Shown here piece after piece: positions 1-7,607 of a stretch of DNA of 36,023 nt. Both the position numbers and the translations under genes were made by a program. Within the stretch, counting starts at the first letter, position 1; the number at the start of each line of letters is the position of its first letter. The stretch spans positions 1 through 36,023 of the forward strand of contig JAFDVL010000075.1 of NCBI GenBank assembly GCA_018268995.1, in the 5' to 3' direction. The notes below the pieces were generated by a model. It saw only the letters and a list, made by a program, of their open reading frames with translations, did no database searches and was not told where the DNA came from. Source of the stretch: Acidobacteriota bacterium (GTDB taxonomy: Bacteria > Acidobacteriota > Blastocatellia > RBC074).

Positions 1-2
1 TC

Positions 3-542
3 AATAGTGATGCGTTCGCCCTACAAGGCCCGTGGCAACGCTTGACGATGGCGATTGCCTACGCGACCGAAGCGCATCTGTTCATCAGCGACATGAACCA
101 ATCGCCGTTCAATGTCGGCACCCGGCTCGCGCTCGAAGATTTCACGCCTACGCAGGTTGGCGAATTGAATCAACGCTACGGCGCACCACTGCGAGTTGAT
201 GAAGTCGCAACTTATTACAAACTGGTCAGCGGCCATCCGTATCTGGTGCGTTGTGGTTTGCAAGAGATGGTCACGCATCAGCGCAGCCTATCTGAGCTGA
301 CTGCCATCGCCGACCACGAAGACGGCCCGTTCGGCGATCACTTGCGCCGCATCGCCGCATCGCTGGAACAGGACAAAGAGTTGAGCGACATCGTGCGCGG
401 CATCTTGCAAAACCAATCCTGCCCAACACAGGAAAGCTTTTACCGTCTGCGCAGCGCCGGATTGATCGTTGGCGATTCCGCGCGCGAAGCACGTCCGCGT
501 TGTCAGTTGTACGCGACGTATCTGGCGAAGCGGTTGTTGTAA
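3..542 (+). CDS. AAA-like (AAA_35-type) domain protein, C-terminal part; 5' end outside the window
   Basis: The frame is open from the first bases of the window and ends at TAA 540-542, so only about 179 C-terminal residues are visible. They match the C-terminal half of the AAA-like domain in the next gene: 'SPFNVGTRLALEDFTPTQV' here against 'TPFNIGQRIELNDFTDDEA' there, then 'SGHPYLVRCGLQEM' against 'TGGHPYLTQRLCQAT'. Both resemble the AAA-like family PF14516, often found in large signalling proteins of cyanobacteria, acidobacteria and related groups. The Walker motifs would lie upstream, out of view. The protein ends soon after a winged-helix-like tail ('GLIVGDSAREARPRCQLYATYLAKRLL' in part), with no WD40 repeats, so this paralogue lacks the propeller of its neighbour. 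What it senses or acts on cannot be told. The family call is fairly secure. Confidence 0.75.
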   Translation, partial: NSDAFALQGPWQRLTMAIAYATEAHLFISDMNQSPFNVGTRLALEDFTPTQVGELNQRYGAPLRVDEVATYYKLVSGHPYLVRCGLQEMVTHQRSLSELTAIADHEDGPFGDHLRRIAASLEQDKELSDIVRGILQNQSCPTQESFYRLRSAGLIVGDSAREARPRCQLYATYLAKRLL

Positions 543-562
543 GCACGAGGTGTTGGGGGGAA

Positions 563-734
563 CGCGAAGCGCCTGGGAGCGCAAGCGTCTCGCTTGCTGT
601 TTGCGCGCGGGAGCAGCGCAAACAACCCTTGTGAGGAAGTACGCTGAAGAGAAAGGGATTTGCTCGTGAAGTGCGCGAGCCTCGCTGCGCTCGCGCGCAG
701 CAAGCGAGACGCTTGCGCTCCCAGGCGCTTTGCG
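563..734. repeat. REPIN-like palindromic element, copy 1
   Basis: Two 36-base arms, 563-598 and 699-734, are inverted copies with 35 of 36 positions matching; the core is CGCCTGGGAGCGCAAGCGTC. The spacer of about 100 bases includes a stretch (644-665, CTGAAGAGAAAGG...) that recurs in copy 2 at 4194-4214, so the whole unit, not just the arms, was copied. Such paired REP palindromes are typically mobilised in trans by RAYT proteins, and a RAYT gene lies at 4335. Confidence 0.85.
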
Positions 735-751
735 TGTCCTGGCGTTTTTTT
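721..751 (+). terminator. possible intrinsic terminator at the right edge of REPIN copy 1
   Basis: CCAGG (721-725) can pair with CCTGG (738-742), followed by CG and seven T (745-751). The stem is short, so this is a weak candidate. It would end transcription from the AAA-like gene upstream. Confidence 0.3.
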
Positions 752-842
752 CGCCTCTCATTTTTTTATTTTGGCGTGGCAGTTTTTTTCCGCCGTTCCC
801 GCCTTACCCGCTGCAAACAATTTTGAGAGAGGAATTGCAGCT

Positions 843-3800
843 ATGAACACAACTGAAACCGACAGCTTTTATGTCACCGGAGGCACGCTCAGACGTGATG
901 CCGCGTGTTATGTCCAACGCCGCGCCGATCAGGCGTTGTACGACGGGGCAATGCAAAGCAACTTCTGCTATGTGCTGACGTCGCGGCAAATGGGCAAATC
1001 GTCGCTGATGGTACGCACTGCCGCACGATTGCGCGAAGACGGCGTGCATGTCGCCGTGCTCGATCTGACTTCGATTGGGCAAAACCTGAATGCTGAGCAA
1101 TGGTATGACGGCTTGCTCGCGCGTTTGGGACAGCAATTCCAGCTTGAAGATGAACTCGAAGAGTTCTGGCTCAATCACGCGCGCCTCAGCCCGTTGCTGC
1201 GGTGGATGAAGGCGATCCGCGAAGTTGTGTTGCCGCGCCTCGCAGGTCGCATCGTACTATTCGTAGATGAAATTGATGCCGTGCGCAGCTTGCCGTTTTC
1301 GACCGATGAATTCTTTGCCGCGATCCGCGAACTCTACAATCGGCGCACGGAAGACGCAGAACTTGAACGGCTGACGTTCTGTTTGCTCGGTGTCGCGTCG
1401 CCGTCGGATTTGATCCGCGACACACGCACGACGCCGTTCAATATCGGGCAGCGCATCGAACTCAACGACTTCACCGACGACGAAGCCGCGCCGCTCACAC
1501 AAGGCTTGGGGCGCGACGATAAAACCGCAGCAAAATTGCTCAAACGCATTCTGTACTGGACAGGCGGGCATCCGTATTTGACGCAGCGGCTCTGCCAAGC
1601 CACTGCCGAAGACGCGAGCGTCAACGATGCCGCCGGGATTGATCGGTTGTGCGAAGAGTTGTTTTTCACGACGCGCGCGCGGGAGCGGGATGACAACCTG
1701 TTGTTTGTCCGCGAACGCCTGCTGAAAAGCGAAGCCGACCGCGCCGCGTTGTTGGATTTGTACAAAAAGCTGCGTGAAAACAAACGTGTCCGAGATGACG
1801 AAACCAACCCGCTCATCAGCGTGCTGCGCCTGTCCGGCATCACGCGCGTGGTGGAAGGATTGTTGTACGTGCGCAATCGGATTTACTACCGCGTGTTTGA
1901 TCGGGAATGGGTGCTGGCGAATCTGCCGGATGCCGAAGTGTTGCGGCAGCGGGCAGCGTATCGGCGCGGTTTGTGGCGTGCCGCAGCGGTCGCGGCAGTG
2001 ATTGTCGCCGCGTTGAGCGTGCTGTCGTTCGTAGCCATTCGCCAACGCAATCGCGCCGTGCAATCGGAGCAGGCGAATCGGCGATTGTTGTACACGGCGC
2101 AGATGAATTTGGCAGGGCAGGATTTAGAAAACGGCAGTTTCGGGCGCATGCGAGAATTGCTGGATGCACAGCTTCCCGTCAATGGGCAGGAAGATCAGCG
2201 TGGGTTCGAGTGGTTTTATCTTTGGCGGCTGGCACATGGCAATAGGCGAAAGCTACCGCATGACTCGACGATAATAAATATTTCGCTTTCCCCTGATCAA
2301 AGACAATTAGCGGTGGCGGATGATAAAGAGAACCTCACACTGTGGGACACCTCCACTTGGCAAAAGCAGAAAACCCTCAATGGATATGGTCAGCTTGCGT
2401 TCTCACCGGATGGTCGAAAACTGGGGTCGCTGAGCCTTGGCAAGCTTAGCCCTTCTGGCATTCAACGCAAGCTACGCCTTTTGGATATGGCCACGGGGCA
2501 GGAAGAGGACGTCAATGAAAATATTTCCCTCAACGCTCGTAGTTTTGCGTTTTCACCGGATGGTCAGAGGCTGGCGATAGGGTATCAAAACGGAACCGTC
2601 AAATTTTGGAATATTACTACGTGGCAGGAATCGCTTTCGATTGCGGCCCACCAAAAGCTTGGAAGTATGGCGACTGACGGTGGTGGATGGATGTCAGTGG
2701 GGTTTTCCCCCGACGGAAAGTTTCTGGTTTCCAGTGCATCAGATTTTGCGGTGAAGATTTGGGACACGAACACAGGCAAGCCAATCCGGTCTTTCAAAAC
2801 TTCCGGCCAGGTTTTCCCTTTTGCCAAATTCTCGCCTGACAGTCGCACCCTGGCCTACGATGACGATTCTATCTACATCTACGATGTGACAGCGGGTAGA
2901 CAACTTGTGAAGCTGGAAAAGCTTCAGGATTTAGGAGGTTCACTTTCCTTTTCACCAAGTGGGCAGATGATGGCCGCCGCTGTTAGCGGCAAAGTCGTCA
3001 AAGTATGGGAAACCAAAACAGGGCGCGAGCTGTTCGTATTCAAGGGGCTTAGCGACATTGCCGCTACTATTGCTTTTATCGAGGCAGAGAAAAAATTGAT
3101 GGTAGTTGACAGGGAAGCGACCGTTTTGACCTGGAATATTTCGCCGACCTCAGAGCCAGAAAGGATATTGACCGAAAAGGGTAACTGGAGAATTGCGCTC
3201 TCTCCTGATAAGAAGACGTTTGCCACTTTTATAGGAGAAGGTAATGTGCAGGGGCGGGATATTGTTTCAGGCAAAGAGCTTTTTACCTTCAGCGCATACG
3301 ACAAGACGAGCGCAGATCCGATGATAGCCTTTACTACTGATGGAAAACGGCTGGTTACTGCTGAAGCTTTTAACGAACAATCTAGCGCCCAAGATGTCAA
3401 AGTTTGGAACCTGGAAACGCGACAATTGATCCGAAGTTTTCGCCCTCAATTGACAGGTGAAGGATGGGTTTCAGGGCTGTCTGACGATGGCACACGACTG
3501 GTGACGCGGGAGCGCGCAGGTAGGGAAATCACCTTGAAAGTGTGGGATGTGGATACCGGGCAGGAACTGTTCTTAGTCAAAGACAGTATGGGCGGAGCAG
3601 GGCAATATCGTGGAGTTTTTTCACCCGATGGAAAACAGCTTGTCTTTGGGATGCCGACGAAAATCAGTGTGTGTGATGCACAGACGGGAAAAGAACTCCG
3701 CGCTTTTGAGCAGGCTACTAAAACGATTAGCACTACATATCTGGCGTTTTCGCCTGATGGGGAACGACTGGCAGCGGCATCTTTTGAGGGCGATGTGAAT

Positions 3801-4103
3801 CTCTACGAGATCAAAACCGGTCGTCGCATTTCCAGCGTCAGAGGACACGTAGGCTTGGTTACTGCCCTTGCCTTCTCGCCCGACGGCAAACGGCTCGCCT
3901 CGGCAAGCACCGATCAAAAGATCAAGCTCTGGGATGGCTACACCGGGCAGGAATTGTTGCAACTCTCCGAGCATACGGACGAAATCTGGTCGCTCGCCAT
4001 CTCGCCCGATGGCAAGACGCTGCTGTCCACAAGCAAAGACAACACCATCCGCTTCTGGCGCGCGGCCACGGACGCAGAAGTGCAGGCGCGGGGCGGGCAA
4101 TAA
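843..4103 (+). CDS. AAA-like NTPase domain / transmembrane / WD40 propeller protein
   Basis: This 1086-residue protein joins an N-terminal AAA-like domain (PF14516 type, residues about 5-330) to a WD40 propeller. A P-loop-like 'SRQMGKSS' (residues 47-54, K52) and a Walker B 'IVLFVDEID' (D142, E143) suggest nucleotide binding. One hydrophobic segment (about 376-399) probably spans the membrane. After it comes a linker 'RGFEWFYLWRL', common before propellers in planctomycete and acidobacterial proteins, then roughly a dozen WD40-like blades (about 465-1080) marked by repeated 'FSPDGK' and 'KLWD'. The last blades are the most regular. The likely role is an NTPase-driven signalling or scaffold protein; no effector domain is visible. 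The start at 843 is chosen because GAGAGAGGA (825-833) precedes it. The frame is also open back to 660, but that part is coded by REPIN sequence and is unlikely to be translated. It lies between two REPIN copies and next to a paralogue. Confidence 0.85.
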   Translation: MNTTETDSFYVTGGTLRRDAACYVQRRADQALYDGAMQSNFCYVLTSRQMGKSSLMVRTAARLREDGVHVAVLDLTSIGQNLNAEQWYDGLLARLGQQFQLEDELEEFWLNHARLSPLLRWMKAIREVVLPRLAGRIVLFVDEIDAVRSLPFSTDEFFAAIRELYNRRTEDAELERLTFCLLGVASPSDLIRDTRTTPFNIGQRIELNDFTDDEAAPLTQGLGRDDKTAAKLLKRILYWTGGHPYLTQRLCQATAEDASVNDAAGIDRLCEELFFTTRARERDDNLLFVRERLLKSEADRAALLDLYKKLRENKRVRDDETNPLISVLRLSGITRVVEGLLYVRNRIYYRVFDREWVLANLPDAEVLRQRAAYRRGLWRAAAVAAVIVAALSVLSFVAIRQRNRAVQSEQANRRLLYTAQMNLAGQDLENGSFGRMRELLDAQLPVNGQEDQRGFEWFYLWRLAHGNRRKLPHDSTIINISLSPDQRQLAVADDKENLTLWDTSTWQKQKTLNGYGQLAFSPDGRKLGSLSLGKLSPSGIQRKLRLLDMATGQEEDVNENISLNARSFAFSPDGQRLAIGYQNGTVKFWNITTWQESLSIAAHQKLGSMATDGGGWMSVGFSPDGKFLVSSASDFAVKIWDTNTGKPIRSFKTSGQVFPFAKFSPDSRTLAYDDDSIYIYDVTAGRQLVKLEKLQDLGGSLSFSPSGQMMAAAVSGKVVKVWETKTGRELFVFKGLSDIAATIAFIEAEKKLMVVDREATVLTWNISPTSEPERILTEKGNWRIALSPDKKTFATFIGEGNVQGRDIVSGKELFTFSAYDKTSADPMIAFTTDGKRLVTAEAFNEQSSAQDVKVWNLETRQLIRSFRPQLTGEGWVSGLSDDGTRLVTRERAGREITLKVWDVDTGQELFLVKDSMGGAGQYRGVFSPDGKQLVFGMPTKISVCDAQTGKELRAFEQATKTISTTYLAFSPDGERLAAASFEGDVNLYEIKTGRRISSVRGHVGLVTALAFSPDGKRLASASTDQKIKLWDGYTGQELLQLSEHTDEIWSLAISPDGKTLLSTSKDNTIRFWRAATDAEVQARGGQ

Positions 4104-4118
4104 ACTTGGGGTACGGAA

Positions 4119-4273
4119 CGCCTGGGAGCGCAAGCGTCCCGCTTGCTATTGGCGGAGCGATGAGCGGAGACAACGGCTGGCGGAGGGAATATTCTGAAGA
4201 GAAAGGATTTGCTCACAGAGGGTTCAGCGCGTAGTCACGCGCTCAGCAAGCGGGACGCTTGCGCTCCCAGGCG
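4119..4273. repeat. REPIN-like palindromic element, copy 2, upstream of RAYT
   Basis: The arms 4119-4147 and 4245-4273 are perfect 29-base inverted copies with the same core as copy 1 (one variant base, CGTCCC for CGTCTC). The spacer shares CTGAAGAGAAAGGATTTGCT (4194-4213) with copy 1. A degenerate extra piece (CCAGGTGCTTCGCG, about 4285-4298) follows the right arm. The element ends about 60 bases before the RAYT start. Confidence 0.85.
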
Positions 4274-4334
4274 CTTCGCACTCCCCAGGTGCTTCGCGTT
4301 TCCAGAATTACCGAAAAAGTTAAGGAGAATGTTT

Positions 4335-4964
4335 ATGACGGAGGAATGGAAAAAGAGGAATGTGCTTTCTAAAAAGACCGCCGAGAAGTTTGGTATTTGG
4401 GGCTGGCATTCGCGCGGATATTTGCCGCATTTCGATGGTGGAGAAATCGCGCAGACGGTGACGTTTCGGCTGTTCGATTCGATGCCGCAAGCGTTGCTGA
4501 ACCTGTGGAAAGAAGAGTTGTCCCAGTTGTCGCCCGAAGCCTTCGACCGCGAACGGCGCAAGCGCATTGATGCGTATTTGGATCGCGGCTACGGCAGTTG
4601 TTATTTGCGCGAAGAGCGCCTGGCGAAGATCGTGCAGGAAGCGTTGCTGCATTTCGATGGCGAACGATATGCGCTGCACGCTTGGGTCGTGATGCCGAAT
4701 CACATTCACGTATTGTTCACGCCGCGAGTCGGTTGGGAAATGAGCAAGATCGCTCACGCTTGGAAATCCTTCACTGCGCACGAATGCAACAAAGCATTGG
4801 GACGTTCCGGCGAGTTTTGGCAGCACGAGCCGTTTGATCGCTTTATTCGCGATGCGAAACATTTTGCGAACGCCCACTCGTACATCGAGAACAATCCTGT
4901 CGAAGCTGGCCTGTGCGGGCAAGCAGAAGATTGGCAATGGAGCAGCGCGTATCAGAAAACATAG
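4335..4964 (+). CDS. REP-associated tyrosine transposase (RAYT, Y1/HUH family)
   Basis: This 209-residue protein is a single-domain Y1 HUH endonuclease of the RAYT type, which cuts single-stranded DNA at REP hairpins and is thought to spread REPINs. The signature 'MPNHIHVL' (residues 120-127) gives the metal-binding HIH pair H123 and H125. The downstream helix 'SYIENNPVEAGL' carries Y183, the likely nucleophile by family comparison. Length is within the usual range for RAYTs. The start at 4335 is preferred: AAGGAG (4322-4327) lies 7 bases upstream, while an in-frame ATG at 4329 is too close. The frame also stays open back through the REPIN to 4209, but that stretch codes the low-information 'SKRDACAPRR' type peptide of the repeat. 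The gene is a lone domesticated-type transposase with no terminal repeats of its own, next to its likely substrate. Confidence 0.9.
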   Translation: MTEEWKKRNVLSKKTAEKFGIWGWHSRGYLPHFDGGEIAQTVTFRLFDSMPQALLNLWKEELSQLSPEAFDRERRKRIDAYLDRGYGSCYLREERLAKIVQEALLHFDGERYALHAWVVMPNHIHVLFTPRVGWEMSKIAHAWKSFTAHECNKALGRSGEFWQHEPFDRFIRDAKHFANAHSYIENNPVEAGLCGQAEDWQWSSAYQKT

Positions 4965-5038
4965 CCCGAAGCACCTCGGGGCACAGGCTGGTTGATTGCC
5001 CTCTCAGGGCGACCCGATCCTAACCACGACAGAACGCT

Positions 5039-6043
5039 TCAGCGAAAAGATGAACGCAAAATCAAACAGGCATCGCCAAATTCATGCGTCAGATATTCCT
5101 GTTGCTCCAGATGCAAAGACATTTGTGCCAGTTTTGCCTGCGACAGAAAAGCGCTCAGCAGTTGATAATGACTTTCTGACACATCGTGCGTCCCGGTCAG
5201 CAATCCATCTACCAATTTCAACCGATGTTCCGGCCCGATTTTCAATTGCGTCCATCCATTTAATGCTTCATCAGCGCTTTCCAGAGCACGCACAACCGAA
5301 GTACCGACAGCAATGACGCGTCCGCCGCCGCTTTTCGTTCGTCGCACCGCCTCCATCGTCGTCATCGGGATTTCAAATTTTTCGGCCAATGGTAAGGACT
5401 GATCTATCGCTGCATCTCCGGTGGATGACAGCCCTGCCGCATGCGTGAGCGAAACAACCTGAATGCCTCGCTGCAACAAACGAAGCAACAGCCGCCAATT
5501 CAGTCCGTGCCCGGCGCTGGGCATCTCGACCGCCCACGGGCGACTGCTGTACACATTTTGCACTGACCAGAGCGCCAGTTCGTCTTGCAGATACGAATAC
5601 TGAACGGGCTTTCCGTAGCGATACAGACGCCGCCACAGCGCTTCGCCCTGTTGATTAAATTCAAGCTGTATCAGGCGATTTGAAAGCGGGCTGCCCTGCA
5701 CAATACGCGCCTTGAAATCTTCGGTGAAGAAAATATCTTCGCCTGGTCTGATGGCGGGCGGCAAAGGCCGCAACTCGGTTGGCGTGTGCCAGTCGCCCGC
5801 GCCAAACAAAACTGCCTGCCAGACCCGTTCACGTACCTGTGCAATGAGGCGAATTTCCAGCGGATTGCGGTTGGCATCCTGACCCTGTATCGAAGCAGGC
5901 AATGTCGCGGCATCATTCACGACCAATAAATCGCCCGTTCGTAAATGATCTGGCAATGATGTCATCAGGCCATCACGCATTTCATTTTCAGTGACGACCA
6001 GCAGTCGAAGGTTATCCGCGCGTGGCGTGCGAGCTGCTTTCAT
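5039..6043 (-). CDS. QueA-like protein (S-adenosylmethionine:tRNA ribosyltransferase-isomerase family), divergent
   Basis: QueA transfers the ribosyl part of S-adenosylmethionine to 7-aminomethyl-7-deazaguanine in tRNA during queuosine synthesis. This 334-residue protein aligns along the QueA fold: 'LRTGDLLVVNDAATLPAS' (35-51), 'YGKPVQYSY' (143-151), 'VYSSRPWAVEMPSAG' (164-178), 'GGRVIAVGTSVVRALES' (240-256) and 'LVDGLLTGTHDVSES' (277-291). Key canonical stretches differ: TAGLHF reads SAGHGLNW, and NFHLPEST reads GTHDVSES. So it may be a paralogue with another substrate rather than true QueA; no tgt or queuosine genes are near. The start at 6043 follows a good ribosome site (AAGGAG, four bases before ATG) and overlaps the upstream dehydrogenase gene by 32 bases, which implies co-transcription. 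A longer frame to 6067 exists without such a site. Confidence 0.75.
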   Translation of the reverse strand: MKAARTPRADNLRLLVVTENEMRDGLMTSLPDHLRTGDLLVVNDAATLPASIQGQDANRNPLEIRLIAQVRERVWQAVLFGAGDWHTPTELRPLPPAIRPGEDIFFTEDFKARIVQGSPLSNRLIQLEFNQQGEALWRRLYRYGKPVQYSYLQDELALWSVQNVYSSRPWAVEMPSAGHGLNWRLLLRLLQRGIQVVSLTHAAGLSSTGDAAIDQSLPLAEKFEIPMTTMEAVRRTKSGGGRVIAVGTSVVRALESADEALNGWTQLKIGPEHRLKLVDGLLTGTHDVSESHYQLLSAFLSQAKLAQMSLHLEQQEYLTHEFGDACLILRSSFR

Positions 6044-6770
6044 ATGGCTCCTTCCAAAGCTGTGCATCCAATCTGGTTCCGCTTTCGATTTGTTGCGAAT
6101 GTTGGATCATATGGATGATCGTTTCGGCGACTGTTTGAGGGTCTTGCAAACCTTGCGGATCAGCGCTTGGCATTGCATCGGCGTGCATTTGCGTATTCAT
6201 TTCGCCCGGATCAACGCTGAAAAAACGCACAGAAGTATCAACCAATTCGGCTCCGGCAATTCGCGTCAGATGATCCAGCGCCACTTTCGACGCGCTGTAA
6301 ATCCCCCACGTCGGATAGGCTTCGACCGCCGCATCAGAAGAAATGTTCACAATCACGCCTGTTTGTCTGAGGATCATTGAACCGGCAACAGCCTTCAGCA
6401 ATCGAAACGGGCCGAGCGTGTTTACTTGCAGCGCACGCTCGAAATCTTCGCATTCAGTATCCAACAACAACCGGAGCGGCGTTGGTCCCAACGTGCTGGC
6501 ATTGTTGATGAGTACATCCACTGGCCCGGCCAGCGCGCTCGCCTGCCCCACAATGGGATAAATGCTTTCCTTGTCGCCCACATCTGCCACAATGCCAAAG
6601 GCCGTCCCGCCTTTGGCGCGGATTTCACGTACCACCTGATCCAGTTTTGCCTGATGCCGTGCGACCAGCGAGACTTTTGCCCCCCGTGCAGCCAGGCCAA
6701 GCGCTAAAGCACGCCCTAACCCCTGACTTGCGCCTGTGACCACAACCGATTTTTCACGTAAATCAAACAT
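6012..6770 (-). CDS. short-chain dehydrogenase/reductase (SDR)
   Basis: This is a classical SDR of 252 residues, a cytoplasmic NAD(P)-dependent oxidoreductase with a Rossmann fold. It has the cofactor motif 'TGASQGLG' (12-19), 'NNAS' (89-92), the catalytic serine region 'NISSDAA' (142-148) and the catalytic 'YSASK' (Y158, K162). 'DPGEMNTQM' follows, at the usual substrate-loop position. The substrate cannot be predicted. It is the first gene of a pair with the overlapping QueA-like gene and is divergent from the XRE-cupin regulator, which probably controls both. AAGGA lies about ten bases before the ATG. Confidence 0.88.
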   Translation of the reverse strand: MFDLREKSVVVTGASQGLGRALALGLAARGAKVSLVARHQAKLDQVVREIRAKGGTAFGIVADVGDKESIYPIVGQASALAGPVDVLINNASTLGPTPLRLLLDTECEDFERALQVNTLGPFRLLKAVAGSMILRQTGVIVNISSDAAVEAYPTWGIYSASKVALDHLTRIAGAELVDTSVRFFSVDPGEMNTQMHADAMPSADPQGLQDPQTVAETIIHMIQHSQQIESGTRLDAQLWKEPYESSSHATRG

Positions 6771-6844
6771 AGCTCATATCCTTTCTTTTTCGGCTTTATT
6801 GCCACACACAGGATACGATCACTTTGCCGATTCGTTGGCAGGAT

Positions 6845-6860
6845 TGTTAATATATTAGCA
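6845..6860. promoter_or_regulatory. candidate operator in the divergent SDR / XRE-cupin promoter region
   Basis: TGTTAATATATTAGCA is a near-perfect palindrome: seven of eight base pairs match and one is G-T. It lies in the 103-base gap between the divergent genes and touches the ribosome site (AGAGGA, 6861-6866) of the regulator. Small XRE repressors bind short AT-rich palindromes of this kind, so autoregulation and control of the SDR pair are plausible. No clear -35/-10 pair was found; TTGGCA at 6835-6840 is one possible -35. Confidence 0.45.
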
Positions 6861-6873
6861 AGAGGATAATACA

Positions 6874-7434
6874 ATGAAAGATGCTATCGCCCTTCATATT
6901 GCCCAAAACATCCGGCAACTGCGCCAAAGCCGCAATCTAACGCAAGACCAATTGGCGCGAATTTCCGGCGTCCCAAGGCCGACCTGGTCAAATCTGGAAT
7001 CCGGCTCAGCGAATCCAACCATCCTGGTATTGGCGCGGATTGCGAATGCGTTACAAGTGCCGCTGGAGGAATTAATCAGCCCGCCGAAAGCCTTAGCGAA
7101 ACTGTACCCGGCAGCGTCCCTGCCCAAACGGCAGCGCGGTGGTGTCCAAATCCGACATTTGCTGCCCGATCAATTGCAGGGAATGGAACTGGATCGAATG
7201 GAATTACCGCCCGGTGCCCATATGGTCGGCGTGCCGCATCGCCTGGGCACCAGAGAATATCTGGCGTGTGAGACGGGCGAAGTTGAGCTGGTTGTTTCGG
7301 GTGAGAAATTTAAGCTGATCGCAGGCGATGTCATCGTGTTTCGTGGCGATCAAAAACATTCCTATGCCAATCGAACCGCCAGAACTGCCGTGGCGTATAG
7401 CGCAATTGTGCTGGGGCCGGGACGGATTCATTAA
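6874..7434 (+). CDS. XRE-family HTH regulator with C-terminal cupin domain
   Basis: The 186-residue protein has an XRE helix-turn-helix (about 12-67; 'LTQDQLARISGVPRPTWSNLES' in part, residues 22-43) and a cupin beta-barrel (about 110-182; 'REYLACETGEVELVVSG', then 'GDVIVFRGDQKHSY'). The order and size are those of the HTH_3 plus Cupin_2 regulators, which typically sense a small ligand with the cupin and repress a neighbouring catabolic or resistance operon. The divergent SDR/QueA-like pair is the natural target. AGAGGA seven bases before ATG supports the start. Confidence 0.9.
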   Translation: MKDAIALHIAQNIRQLRQSRNLTQDQLARISGVPRPTWSNLESGSANPTILVLARIANALQVPLEELISPPKALAKLYPAASLPKRQRGGVQIRHLLPDQLQGMELDRMELPPGAHMVGVPHRLGTREYLACETGEVELVVSGEKFKLIAGDVIVFRGDQKHSYANRTARTAVAYSAIVLGPGRIH

Positions 7435-7450
7435 AAATTCGGAAGTTTTC

Positions 7451-7504
7451 GGGCAATCAGATTGTGTCCTTGCTGAACCCCGATTTTCTGATTACTGATT
7501 GCCC
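7451..7504. repeat. inverted repeat after the XRE-cupin gene
   Basis: GGGCAATCAG (7451-7460) and CTGATTGCCC (7495-7504) are perfect inverted copies separated by 34 bases. No T run follows, so a normal intrinsic terminator is doubtful. It lies 16 bases after the stop codon and may still act as a 3' end structure. Confidence 0.4.
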
Positions 7505-7572
7505 CATTCGCAGACGTTCTTTTGCACCTTCAGCCGTCTGACTTTCCACACATAGACCTCATTGATAAATTT

Positions 7573-7592
7573 CGAGCTGTTTTTCCAGCTCG
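7573..7592 (+). promoter_or_regulatory. small hairpin just upstream of the M36 peptidase start
   Basis: CGAGCTG (7573-7579) and CAGCTCG (7586-7592) form a perfect 7-bp stem with a six-base loop, ending 15 bases before the ATG at 7608. The ribosome site itself is weak (GCGAAG). The hairpin could affect translation of the long gene; this is inference only. Confidence 0.3.
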
Positions 7593-7607
7593 CGACGACC
7601 GCGAAGT

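Noticed and set aside
4209..4334. Extension of the RAYT protein to a start at 4209
   Set aside because: The stretch is the right half of REPIN copy 2 and codes the repeat peptide. A proper ribosome site precedes 4335.
4965..5038. Small hairpins (CCCGA/TCGGG and GCCCT/AGGGC) between the RAYT and QueA-like genes
   Set aside because: Five-base stems without T runs are too weak to call as terminators, though the convergent position would suit one.
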